From CAMASH01 sp041746635 (GTDB lineage Bacteria > Verrucomicrobiota > Verrucomicrobiia > Chthoniobacterales > Terrimicrobiaceae): a stretch of 64,000 nt of DNA. Below the pieces are notes generated by a model. It had not been told where the DNA came from. It ran no database searches and saw nothing but the letters and a program-made list of their open reading frames with translations. The stretch spans positions 17,909 to 81,908 of the forward strand of contig JBGTGQ010000008.1 in the NCBI GenBank assembly GCA_041746635.1. Direction: 5' to 3'. This document shows positions 1 through 7,980 of this stretch, one piece after another (position 1 is the stretch's first letter; each line of letters starts with the position of its first letter). The position numbers and the translations under genes were made by a program.

Positions 1-2607
1 GCCATTGCCGACCTGCACCGCCGCGTCTGGCTCAACGGCACCGCCCCGTTGCTTTACGTCGAGTGGCCAACCCAGGTTGATGTTCTTCGTTGTGCCGCTG
101 GCCCCGATTTCTGGAACTCCCGGAAGCAGGCCGCCACATACAAAGAATTTGATTCCATCAAGGTTGCCTCCGAGGTCTCCAGCGCTCTGGACGAAGCAAA
201 GCAGGTCCGCTATTCCGCCTTCCGGCTAGCAGAAGGCACTTTCTGGGAAGACCCGGAGAATACGGATTGGGCGCACGCCGACCAAGCCGCACACAAGCGA
301 CTGCTCCAAGCGGTCATTGAAACCGACCGTGCATTATCACAAGAAGCCGAACCAGCAGCCCGTCCGGCCACGCGCCGCCTGCTGCTCCTCTTTATTTTCA
401 CCAAATACCTCGAAGATCGCGAGGTGTTCCCGTCGGGATGGTTTGCAGGATTTGTTCCAAAGGCGGAGACATTCTTGGACGTTTTGCAGAGCGGCAAGGT
501 TGCCGCTGTCCGGGATATGCTCGCAACGCTGAAGGAACGGTTCAACGGGGACATTTTTGAGGTTCCCGAGGTCGAGCAGTCGCTGAGCCGGGCGGTGCTT
601 TTGGAGTTCACCGAACTCCTCCATGCGAAAACGCTGGGTAAGCAACGCTACCTTTGGGCGCAGTTTTCGTTTCGCTACATTCCTGTCGAAATTCTCAGCC
701 ACATATATCAACACTTTGCTCAGGAGGGCAAAGGCGCGATCTACACCCCGCCATTCGTGGCAGATCTAATGCTCGATTACGCGCTGCCCTACAAGACCAT
801 GACCGGACGGGAAAAAGTCCTCGATCCTACCTGTGGGTCGGGCATCTTTCTTGTCGGCGCGTTTCGCCGCCTGACTCATTTCTGGCAAAATCAAAATGAC
901 TGGAAGCCATTCCGTGCCCGTCAACTTAAGGAAATTCTAAGAAACTCAATCTATGGTGTTGAGGATTTGCGCGAAGCGGCCCAAGTCGCGGCCCTGAACC
1001 TTGCACTGGCCGTTTGTGAAGCTCTCCATCCAAAAGTAATTTGGAATGAGCTAAAGTTCGATAAATTGATCGGGCACAATCTCTTCGTTGGTGACTTCTT
1101 TAAACATCAGGAGAATCTTCGCAAAACGATTCCCGAAGGTTTTTCCTGCATCGTGGGCAACCCGCCATTTGCGTCCGAACTGACAGAAACAGCAGTCGCA
1201 AGCCGTCCTGAAGCGCTGAGAGACATTCCAATCCCGGATCGTAATATTGGCTACGCAGTGCTCGAAGCCGTGCCCGCTCTTCTGTCGGAAAACGCCCGTA
1301 GCTGCCTTCTCCAGCCAAGCGGAATTCTTTACAATACCAAGCCGCAAAAATTCGCCGCCCGCATCCTCCGCTCCCACGCCGTGGAAGCGGTTCTGGACTT
1401 CGTCTCCATCCGCAATCTCTTCGAAGCTGCCGATACAAAAGCGGTCGCGCTGCTGATGCGCAAGCAACCTCCGGCGGAAGATCATCAAATCCATCATATC
1501 ACCTTCCGGCGAACAAAATGCGTCCATGAGCGCATCGGTTTCGAATTGGACCACTATGACGTCCACGAGGTTTCGTTGAATTTCGCCACGCAAAACCCCT
1601 GGGTGTGGAAAAGCAACATCCTCGGGGGTGGCCGTCTCGTCCACCTGACAGAAAAAGTCATGAGGTGGCCCACCTTGAAACAATTTCTCGACCAGAAACG
1701 GTGGACCCATGGCGAGGGGTTTATCATTGGGAAAAACAAGGCGCGAAAGAAACCATGTGAGTGCCTGAAAGGGAAACGGCTTCTTCTAGCAGGAGCACTA
1801 ACAGCTAATGGAATTAATCAAAGTCTTCTCTCTGAGGTGGAAGATCATAATGTTGTATATTGCCCGCCTGAAGAGCGTTTTAGAGCGCCCATGTTTTTGA
1901 TTTGGGAGAATGTCTCTCTCTACGCTGATCTATGGCTGAACGGCGACCTCACGTATCTCGACAGTGTTTTGGGAATCAACGCTCCTCCTGAAGACCAGAA
2001 GCATTTAAAAATATTTGCCGAAAAATTTCTCCAACATCGCAAGGCGCTATGCGAATTTGCAACATTGATTAGCACAGAAGCTCTTATTGGAAGATCAACA
2101 GGGCTTCTTCCAAGCGATATATTACGGCTTCCCTGGCCCGAAGAGAATGGTTTTACGATGCTGGTATGGTGGGAGAAGATTTTGCTTTCTGACGCGACGG
2201 AATTCTACTCGCCTCTGGTTCGCCACGGAGAAAAATCTGATTCCCTATTCAAGAAAGCTGACGAACCACATTTGGCTTCATACGCAGAAGCATTCGTTAA
2301 GCTGCTAGGAAGCGCCTATCCAAATCTCCGCGCTGGACGGGGCGGCTTCGCCGATGGCATGGCCTATCAATCTTTCATTTTCGGAAAGGAGAGCAACCTG
2401 GAATGGCCCGACGATTGGGCGAAGCCGCTTCGAACCATCGTTTTCAAACAGAATGCAGCCACGCTCCACACCCGGCGTATTCTCCGATTCTACGAAGGCA
2501 ATACCCTGATCATCATCAAACCGGACCGCCTGCGGCACTGGATCCAATCAACCGCGATTCGAGATGCAGACGAAACGCTCGTCGATCTTCTCGAACAGGA
2601 TTCTTGA
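1..2607 (+). CDS. N6-adenine DNA methylase, Eco57I/HsdM-like, 5' truncated by window edge
   Basis: The reading frame is open from base 1 without a start, so the gene begins left of the window; 868 codons are visible. SAM-binding motif I (D-P-T-C-G-S-G-I-F) is encoded near 823-849 and the catalytic N-P-P-F motif of adenine methylases at 1159-1170. The spacing and long C-terminal region resemble Eco57I-type or type I M enzymes in which target recognition is fused to the methylase. No nuclease motif is evident in the visible part. The next gene begins 3 bases downstream and carries a PD-(D/E)XK-like signature, so the two probably form a restriction-modification pair in the defence cargo of the island. 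The exact restriction class cannot be decided from this fragment. Confidence 0.85.
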   Translation, partial: AIADLHRRVWLNGTAPLLYVEWPTQVDVLRCAAGPDFWNSRKQAATYKEFDSIKVASEVSSALDEAKQVRYSAFRLAEGTFWEDPENTDWAHADQAAHKRLLQAVIETDRALSQEAEPAARPATRRLLLLFIFTKYLEDREVFPSGWFAGFVPKAETFLDVLQSGKVAAVRDMLATLKERFNGDIFEVPEVEQSLSRAVLLEFTELLHAKTLGKQRYLWAQFSFRYIPVEILSHIYQHFAQEGKGAIYTPPFVADLMLDYALPYKTMTGREKVLDPTCGSGIFLVGAFRRLTHFWQNQNDWKPFRARQLKEILRNSIYGVEDLREAAQVAALNLALAVCEALHPKVIWNELKFDKLIGHNLFVGDFFKHQENLRKTIPEGFSCIVGNPPFASELTETAVASRPEALRDIPIPDRNIGYAVLEAVPALLSENARSCLLQPSGILYNTKPQKFAARILRSHAVEAVLDFVSIRNLFEAADTKAVALLMRKQPPAEDHQIHHITFRRTKCVHERIGFELDHYDVHEVSLNFATQNPWVWKSNILGGGRLVHLTEKVMRWPTLKQFLDQKRWTHGEGFIIGKNKARKKPCECLKGKRLLLAGALTANGINQSLLSEVEDHNVVYCPPEERFRAPMFLIWENVSLYADLWLNGDLTYLDSVLGINAPPEDQKHLKIFAEKFLQHRKALCEFATLISTEALIGRSTGLLPSDILRLPWPEENGFTMLVWWEKILLSDATEFYSPLVRHGEKSDSLFKKADEPHLASYAEAFVKLLGSAYPNLRAGRGGFADGMAYQSFIFGKESNLEWPDDWAKPLRTIVFKQNAATLHTRRILRFYEGNTLIIIKPDRLRHWIQSTAIRDADETLVDLLEQDS

Positions 2608-2610
2608 CGC

Positions 2611-3333
2611 ATGCGGCTGCATCCTCCATCTACCGGCCGACTTGATCCAGGCCTTGTTCGAAGGGCTTTCCTCATCCAGCAAACTATCGAGTTTGTCTGG
2701 GACTCATTATTGCCTTGGCGCAATGATCCGGATCGTCCATCAGCTAAGGCGGAAGAGGATCTGAACGGCTTTTTTTGCGACTTTCTGGCTGATCGAGCCC
2801 CGGAGCATTGTCCCATGGTGATTTTCCGCCATGAGCAAAAGCAGGGAAGTAATCGCCGCGTGGACATCGCAGCGAAACCGAAAAAGCCATTCACCATCGA
2901 AGGGATAATCTACGGTAAATACACTCCCATTCTCCTCATCGAAGGGAAGCGCCTGCCTGCCCCATCCAAATCTAGAGAACGAGAATACCTGACCGGCCAT
3001 CCTGAGTTGTCTGGCGGAGTGCAACGATTCAAACTGGGCCTTCACGGCAAAGACCACGAGGTCGCAATCCTGCTTGGCTACATTCAAAAAGGCACACCGC
3101 AGGAATGGCGTGAAAAAATCAACACCTGGGTCGAAGAACTCACCGACACGCAGCCGAACACTTGGTCGCGTTCTGAATGTTTATCGGCATTAAGCCCGCG
3201 CAAAGCAGAAACGCATTCTCGTTGCTCATCCGGCCATTCAAGAACCGGCAAATGCCGAACACCACAAATACTTCTGCATCACTTTTGGGTATCAATGCCA
3301 ATCCGACAAACGCAAGAAGGTTACCTCATGTGA
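2611..3333 (+). CDS. PD-(D/E)XK-like nuclease-fold protein paired with the methylase
   Basis: This 240-residue protein starts 3 bases after the methylase stop and is surely co-transcribed. Residue D85 (in R-R-V-D-I-A) followed by E111-G-K113 (in L-L-I-E-G-K-R) gives the D...ExK spacing of PD-(D/E)XK nucleases. The N-terminal 60 residues are helical and the C-terminus ends with a basic/aromatic stretch (L-L-H-H-F-W-V) that I believe recurs in this kind of protein, so the reading frame appears intact. Inference: cleavage subunit or accessory nuclease of a restriction system. It could also be an inactive scaffold. No closer family name is recognised. Confidence 0.6.
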   Translation: MRLHPPSTGRLDPGLVRRAFLIQQTIEFVWDSLLPWRNDPDRPSAKAEEDLNGFFCDFLADRAPEHCPMVIFRHEQKQGSNRRVDIAAKPKKPFTIEGIIYGKYTPILLIEGKRLPAPSKSREREYLTGHPELSGGVQRFKLGLHGKDHEVAILLGYIQKGTPQEWREKINTWVEELTDTQPNTWSRSECLSALSPRKAETHSRCSSGHSRTGKCRTPQILLHHFWVSMPIRQTQEGYLM

Positions 3334-3435
3334 AGCGCAACCCCATCCGCAACCTCGTTCTCGCCGCCAATGGCGGAAATCGCCAACTCCCCGTCGCAGT
3401 CAACGCCTCAACCTCACGTAGGCCGGGTCGCCGAA

Positions 3436-3639
3436 ATGCAAGCCATCGAATATGCGGACATCCTGACTGGCCAGCTCGGTATCAGCTTGGATATTTTAAT
3501 CGTCGGCGGCGGAGTGGACCCCAGGCTCCAGGCCGACTACTCCGGCAAACGCACCAAATTTCTCGCCTACCGCGCCGTCATTGCCACGGCCCGCACCCAA
3601 CTGGAATGGCTGCTCAGGCAACTCACCGAGAAACCCTGA
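3436..3639 (+). CDS. small hypothetical protein
   Basis: An open frame of about 67 residues (M-Q-A-I-E-Y-A-D-I-L) ending at 3639; an alternative start at 3370 would add 22 low-complexity residues. It has no recognised motif. It lies in the 394-base gap between the nuclease-like gene and the XRE gene; the rest of that gap shows no convincing gene. It may be a remnant of a larger gene. Confidence 0.25.
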   Translation: MQAIEYADILTGQLGISLDILIVGGGVDPRLQADYSGKRTKFLAYRAVIATARTQLEWLLRQLTEKP

Positions 3640-3712
3640 CTACAAATTCGGGCCGACCTACGAGGAATAAATCATCGCAGGACAGGAATGAGTGGAAACC
3701 CAGCGTCAATCA

Positions 3713-3721
3713 CTGTAAGCT
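3713..3721 (+). promoter_or_regulatory. half-operator before the XRE gene
   Basis: CTGTAAGCT lies 6 bases upstream of the XRE start codon and is identical to one arm of the full palindrome in front of the CBASS operon at 4788-4810. This suggests weaker autoregulation of the repressor by the same site. Only the half-site is visible here. Confidence 0.5.
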
Positions 3722-3727
3722 CACATC

Positions 3728-4075
3728 ATGAACAACACTGCGTTCGGCTCCTATCTCCGCCAGATTAGGGAGGCAAAAAACATCTCACTGCGAGAACTCG
3801 CCAAAAAGATCGGCGTATCCGGCGCGTTTCTGTCCGACATTGAACTTGGCCGTCGATTCCCGTCGGCAGACAAAATCGAACTCCTCGCCAAAGAAATCGG
3901 CATCCCCGTTGAGGATCTACAAAAATACGATTTCCGTGACGAAGCCGAGGAAATCAGGAAAATGATGTTCTCCGACCCCCAAGCCGGCATGGCCTTCAGA
4001 ACCCTCAAGGACAAAATCCAAGGCGGCACTTCAATCGACAAAATTCGAGAACACCTCGACGAAGACATCAAGTGA
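3728..4075 (+). CDS. XRE-family HTH transcriptional regulator
   Basis: 115 residues. An HTH_3/Cro-CI domain occupies about residues 7-62 (L-R-Q-I-R-E-A-K at the start, helix 3 around G-A-F-L-S-D-I-E-L-G-R), followed by a charged helical tail. It overlaps the metallopeptidase gene by 4 bases (GTGA). A shared CTGTAAGCT motif occurs before its own start and, as a perfect palindrome, over the promoter of the downstream phospholipase gene. Inference: it represses the CBASS operon and itself, and the adjacent ImmA-like protease removes it on an activating signal, as in ICEBs1 ImmR/ImmA. Confidence 0.88.
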   Translation: MNNTAFGSYLRQIREAKNISLRELAKKIGVSGAFLSDIELGRRFPSADKIELLAKEIGIPVEDLQKYDFRDEAEEIRKMMFSDPQAGMAFRTLKDKIQGGTSIDKIREHLDEDIK

Positions 4076-4776
4076 AGGAATTCCGCACCAAGGACGGACC
4101 GTATCCTCTCAGGCTTCTCTACGAGACGAGGGAGATCGATGACATCTGCTTGGACGCACTGAAGCAGGCCAAGCTCCTCCCAAACGAGCCCGAGCCAATC
4201 AAGATCGACCTCTTCCTCGCAAAGTATTTCGGTGTTCAAGTCCTTTATGAGGACATGCGAGAGGGCATTATGGGATCCACGATCTTCAATTCCAAGGGAG
4301 CGGTCACCGGTTTCATGATCGCTCGCTGGATCGAAGAAGACGGAACAGCAACATCCGAACGCCGCGCGAGATCTACCTTGGCACACGAAGGAGGACACGG
4401 CCTCCTCCACCCCAAACTCTTCATCGCTGACCGAACCGCCGACCTTTTCAGTCACTCCTCCGGGGACCACCGCCCGCAGAATTTTTTATGTCGAAGCAAC
4501 GACATCTCCCCCAGTGCCGGTGCTACCCCAAAATACGACGGACGCTGGTGGGAATGGCAGGCGAATCGAGCCATCGGCGGCCTCCTCCTTCCGCGTCCGA
4601 CCGTAAGAAAGCTAGTCACCCCATACTTGGAGGAATCCACGTTCGGACAGCGCCTCAGGGAATCCCAAAGAGCCAAAGCCGAAGAAGAGGTCGCCGAGAC
4701 ATTTGACGTGAACCCGGTCGTCGCCCGAATCCGTCTGGAAGAAATGTTTCCAACGGAAAAACACCCGTCCTTGTAA
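4072..4776 (+). CDS. ImmA/IrrE-family metallopeptidase
   Basis: 234 residues starting at a GTG that overlaps the XRE stop codon. The zinc motif H-E-G-G-H-G (in L-A-H-E-G-G-H-G-L-L-H) is the HExxH signature of the ImmA/IrrE (DUF955) family, and the W-E-W-Q-A-N-R motif supplies the expected downstream E/N region. Family members cleave a partner XRE repressor to switch on mobile-element or stress genes. Position directly between the repressor and the CBASS effector fits a role as the derepression switch. The proteolytic target is inferred from gene order. Confidence 0.88.
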   Translation: MKEFRTKDGPYPLRLLYETREIDDICLDALKQAKLLPNEPEPIKIDLFLAKYFGVQVLYEDMREGIMGSTIFNSKGAVTGFMIARWIEEDGTATSERRARSTLAHEGGHGLLHPKLFIADRTADLFSHSSGDHRPQNFLCRSNDISPSAGATPKYDGRWWEWQANRAIGGLLLPRPTVRKLVTPYLEESTFGQRLRESQRAKAEEEVAETFDVNPVVARIRLEEMFPTEKHPSL

Positions 4777-4783
4777 AATCTCG

Positions 4784-4811
4784 TTGACTGTAAGCTGTCA
4801 CAGCTTACAGT
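4784..4811 (+). promoter_or_regulatory. putative sigma-70 promoter of the CBASS operon
   Basis: TTGACT (4784-4789), 16 bases, then TACAGT (4806-4811). The -10 element ends 6 bases before the ATG at 4818, so transcription would start at or next to the start codon and the mRNA would be nearly leaderless. No ribosome-binding site is present in this gap. Confidence 0.5.
4788..4810 (+). promoter_or_regulatory. perfect palindromic operator CTGTAAGCTG-TCA-CAGCTTACAG
   Basis: Two perfect 10-base arms with a 3-base spacer cover the end of the -35, the spacer and most of the -10 of the putative promoter. Together with the half-site at 3713-3721 this is the likely binding site for the XRE repressor encoded at 3728-4075. 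Occupancy would block RNA polymerase. Confidence 0.7.
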
Positions 4812-4817
4812 GCCGGG

Positions 4818-5780
4818 ATGCAAGGCAACAGGTTTCACATTCTATCTCTGGACGGCGGAGGGCTTAAAGGGCTCTTCACCGCCTCATTTCTGGCCCACTG
4901 GGAAAAAGAACGGGGGACAAGGGTCATCGACCACTTCGACCTGATCTCTGGCACCAGCACTGGCGGTATCATCGCCATCGCCTTGGGCCTCGGCTTCTCG
5001 GCCGAACAGATCAAGGACCTCTATCTCAACAAGGCGGACCAAATCTTCCCGCCCAAACACCTTGCAAACGCCAAACACTGGCTGGCGGTCAAACATTCGG
5101 CAGACGGCTTGCGGGCGGCACTTCAGGAACTGCTCGGCGAACGAAAGTTCGGCGAAAGCGAAAAGCGCCTCCTCATTCCCGCTTTCGACCCCGCCTTCCG
5201 CGGTGTTCACATCTTCAAGACAGCGCACCACAAAAGACTCCAGACCGATTACAAGCAAAGCGCCGTGCACGTGGCGATGGCTACCAGCGCCGCTCCGACC
5301 TATCTTCCCCCCGAAGTCACCGAGTCCGGCCTGCAACTCCTTGATGGCGGTGTCTGGGCAAACAATCCCGTCATGCTCGCGGTGGCCGAGGCATTGGGAT
5401 ATCTCGAAAAACCCCAGACCCAAATAGCAGCGCTCCGTATCGGCACGACCGAGGAAGTCATCTCCCTAAAGGATCTCCAGACCATGGGAGGAAAGCTGCA
5501 AATGGCGGCTCCCGTCATCGACTTCATGATGAGAGGTCAGTCGCAGTCGGCCTCCGGGATGGTTCATCATCTTCTCGGAAAAGACCGCTTCTTCGAGGTG
5601 AACCCTAAAACCGCACCGGGGGATTTCCACCTCGATAAACTGAGCAAGGAACTCCTGGCGATGGGCGAGGCCGAATGGCGCCACGCCTCCTCAGAACTCT
5701 TCGACCGGGGATTCTTCGACCATCAAGCGGCCCCCTTCGAGCCCTGTCACAAACTCAACCAATCAACCCAACCAACATAA
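4818..5780 (+). CDS. capV: patatin-like phospholipase, CBASS effector CapV
   Basis: 320 residues. The oxyanion motif D-G-G-G-L-K-G lies at residues 12-18, the nucleophile elbow G-T-S-T-G at 45-49 (Ser47), and the second catalytic Asp is in D-G-G-V-W-A-N-N-P in the C-terminal half. This is the full patatin dyad. In CBASS, CapV phospholipases are activated by the cyclic nucleotide made by the CD-NTase and degrade the cell's own membrane lipids, causing abortive infection. The CD-NTase and E2 genes follow directly, which supports the assignment over a generic lipase. The gene begins next to its promoter with hardly any leader. Confidence 0.92.
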   Translation: MQGNRFHILSLDGGGLKGLFTASFLAHWEKERGTRVIDHFDLISGTSTGGIIAIALGLGFSAEQIKDLYLNKADQIFPPKHLANAKHWLAVKHSADGLRAALQELLGERKFGESEKRLLIPAFDPAFRGVHIFKTAHHKRLQTDYKQSAVHVAMATSAAPTYLPPEVTESGLQLLDGGVWANNPVMLAVAEALGYLEKPQTQIAALRIGTTEEVISLKDLQTMGGKLQMAAPVIDFMMRGQSQSASGMVHHLLGKDRFFEVNPKTAPGDFHLDKLSKELLAMGEAEWRHASSELFDRGFFDHQAAPFEPCHKLNQSTQPT

Positions 5781-5793
5781 ACACCAAACGACC

Positions 5794-6981
5794 ATGAAGA
5801 CGAAAGATCAGATCATCGAGGCCCTCGTGGCCGCTTTGGAAATTCCACCCAGTGCCTACGACAAAGCCCACGACCGCTACAAGGACTTGGGCGATTGGTT
5901 CTGCGAAGGTTCGCTGAAAGCCAACAAGCCGAGAATCTATGCGCAAGGTTCCTTCCGCTTGGGCACCGTCAACCGCCCGCTTCACGAAGGCGAATCCTAC
6001 GACCTGGATGTCGGCTGCCGCCTGGAGGCCGGCATCAGCAAGCACACGCACACCCAGGAGAATTTAAAGACGCTCGTCGGTGACGAACTCGAAGCCTACC
6101 GAAAGGCCCGGCAAATCAAAAAGGAACTCGAAGAAAAACACCGTTGCTGGTGCCTCGAATATGCGGACGATCTCCGGTTCTCGGAGGACATCGTTCCCTC
6201 GATCCCCGAGGAAATGACCAAGCAGGCCTCGCTCGCCGACGCGATGATCAAGCATGGCCTCGCTCGTGGCCTCGCCGAAGACGTATCACGTCACTCGGGC
6301 AACATTACCGACAACCGCCAGGCCAACTACCGCTATATCGACCCGAACTGGCGAATCTCCAACTCCGAAGGCTACGCCAAGTGGTTTGAATCCCGCATGG
6401 AAATCGCCGCCGGGCTCATGGAAAAAGTCGCCATGATGGCAAAGCAGGCCAAGGTGGAAAAACTCCCCGCTTGGAAATGGAAAACACCGCTTCAAAAAGC
6501 CATCCAACTTTTGAAGCGGCACCGGGATTCGATGTTCGCCAAGAGCCCCGACGCAAAACCCATCTCCATCATCCTCACGACACTGGCGGGTGCTGCCTAC
6601 CGGGGTGAGGACAACACCACCTCGGCTCTGGAGCGCATCCTCGCCGACATGGATCGCTACATCCTTCCGACGATTCCCCGTGTCCCCAATCCGGTGAACC
6701 CGAACGAAGACTTCGCGGACAAATGGCACGAGCCGAAATACGCCCACCTCAACCTGGAAGGAAACTTCCATAGCTGGCTCAAGCAGGCCCGGGCAGACTT
6801 CCAGAACGCCGAAAAGCTCAACACCGAAGAATTGATCCAAAAGTTCACCGTGCAGAAGTTTGGGCTGCGTATCCCACAGGACGAAATCGCCAAAATTCTT
6901 CCCCTCCTGCCGCCGAAACCCGCAGACTACCAAAACATCCAGATCATCACCGAAAAACCGGCTCGTCCGTGGTGTATGTAA
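5794..6981 (+). CDS. cdn: CD-NTase (SMODS-type cyclic oligonucleotide synthase) of CBASS
   Basis: 395 residues. The nucleotidyltransferase signature G-S (52-53) followed by D-L-D (Asp70, Asp72) and a third acidic strand in S-E-D-I-V-P-S are all present, so the enzyme should be active. The family makes cyclic di- or trinucleotides when phage infection is sensed; the product here cannot be read from sequence, though CapV partners are often cGAMP-responsive. It starts 13 bases after capV and its stop overlaps the E2 start by one base (TAATG). The C-terminus reads A-R-P-W-C-M and lacks the terminal Gly or Ala on which type II ubiquitin-like conjugation of CD-NTases usually depends. Confidence 0.92.
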   Translation: MKTKDQIIEALVAALEIPPSAYDKAHDRYKDLGDWFCEGSLKANKPRIYAQGSFRLGTVNRPLHEGESYDLDVGCRLEAGISKHTHTQENLKTLVGDELEAYRKARQIKKELEEKHRCWCLEYADDLRFSEDIVPSIPEEMTKQASLADAMIKHGLARGLAEDVSRHSGNITDNRQANYRYIDPNWRISNSEGYAKWFESRMEIAAGLMEKVAMMAKQAKVEKLPAWKWKTPLQKAIQLLKRHRDSMFAKSPDAKPISIILTTLAGAAYRGEDNTTSALERILADMDRYILPTIPRVPNPVNPNEDFADKWHEPKYAHLNLEGNFHSWLKQARADFQNAEKLNTEELIQKFTVQKFGLRIPQDEIAKILPLLPPKPADYQNIQIITEKPARPWCM

Positions 6982-7634
6982 TGCCCGCACCGGTCGCCAT
7001 TCCGGGGCTGGACGAGTTACTAAACGACCAGCCCTTCATCTCGATTCAGCCATCGAACGGAAATCCCCTTCTGCTAGAAGGGGATTTCCAGTTTTGCGCC
7101 GAGTATGAGGGACACCCCCGAATCAGCGACACCTACAATCTTCAAATCTCCATTCCCCAAGACTTCCCCCGACGAGCTCCAACGGTCACCGAGATAGGCG
7201 GCAGAATTCCCCGCGTGGATGATTTTCACGTAAATGGTAACGGAACCCTGTGCCTCGGCTCACGAATTCGCCTCATGGCTCGGCTACAGACAGAACCAAC
7301 CGTCCACGGGTTCAGCAAGAGCTGCATCGTTCCCTACTTGTATGCGATGAGCCTAAAGCACAACCACGGCCATGACTTCATCTTCGGCGAACTCCGTCAC
7401 GGAATCCATGGCGAACTCGACGACTACAAAGAACTGCTTGGCCTGAAACGTAATGACCAGGTCGTCCCGGCCCTGCTCTGCCTGCTCAAAAAGAAGCGCC
7501 TCGCCAACAAAATGCCCTGCCCTTGCGGATGCCGCCGACGCCTCGGAAAATGCGGACTCAACGCCGCCGTCAAAAAGTTTCGAAACATCCTCCCCAAGGC
7601 CTGGCTCCGGGAAGTCGTCATCGGAAAGCGATGA
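6981..7634 (+). CDS. E2-like ubiquitin-conjugation protein of type II-short CBASS
   Basis: 217 residues from the ATG at 6981; an in-frame GTG at 6969 is less likely. The bacterial E2 signature H-V-N-G-N-G-T-L-C-L-G places the catalytic Cys at about residue 91, preceded by the Y-N-L-Q-I-S-I-P-Q-D-F-P core strand. No E1 (Cap2 ThiF-like) or JAB peptidase (Cap3) gene is present, defining the E2-only 'short' architecture. The C-terminal 50 residues hold a SEC-C-like cysteine cluster (C-P-C-G-C...G-K-C-G), presumably zinc-binding. Known role of the family: modification and priming of the CD-NTase. How this one acts without an E1 in the operon is open. Confidence 0.85.
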   Translation: MPAPVAIPGLDELLNDQPFISIQPSNGNPLLLEGDFQFCAEYEGHPRISDTYNLQISIPQDFPRRAPTVTEIGGRIPRVDDFHVNGNGTLCLGSRIRLMARLQTEPTVHGFSKSCIVPYLYAMSLKHNHGHDFIFGELRHGIHGELDDYKELLGLKRNDQVVPALLCLLKKKRLANKMPCPCGCRRRLGKCGLNAAVKKFRNILPKAWLREVVIGKR

Positions 7635-7980
7635 CAGTCCATCAGAGCCAACGACCTTCCGTCACCATTACGGACGAACAAAGGGACCGGGGTCATCCAA
7701 ACAAGCAGCCTTAACTGATCTGGCAGGCCGTCGTTCCAGCGAAGCTGGCACTCCGCCTGCGTCATATTCAGGAGAAAATCACCGTGGCGGCAGGAAGAGG
7801 TCCAATAAGTAGAGTCTCATCTCGTCACCATCAATCTCACACCGATTGGTCTGTTGTCTGAGACAGATTCCTTTGTAGCGATTTGTGTAGTTTTTGAGTC
7901 GATGAGCCCTCGCTCTTTCCGAGTTGAAGTTGCTCCCAACCGGGAGCAGACCTCGAGATCGTCTGTGCCAAATTGCGCGG
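7635..7980. other. intergenic region between CBASS and the conjugation-like genes
   Basis: 346 bases without a credible gene. It contains a short perfect stem-loop at 7931-7948 (TGCTCCC-AACC-GGGAGCA) with no following T-run. A promoter for the gene at 7981 is expected here but no strong -35/-10 pair stands out. Confidence 0.5.

Noticed and set aside
2611..3333. Frameshift in the C-terminal part of the nuclease-like gene
   Set aside because: The tail composition changes but ends in an L-L-H-H-F-W-V-like motif that fits this type of protein, and no other frame continues a better one.
4072..7634. Type III CBASS with HORMA and TRIP13
   Set aside because: No HORMA-domain or TRIP13-like gene is present; the third gene has an E2 catalytic motif.
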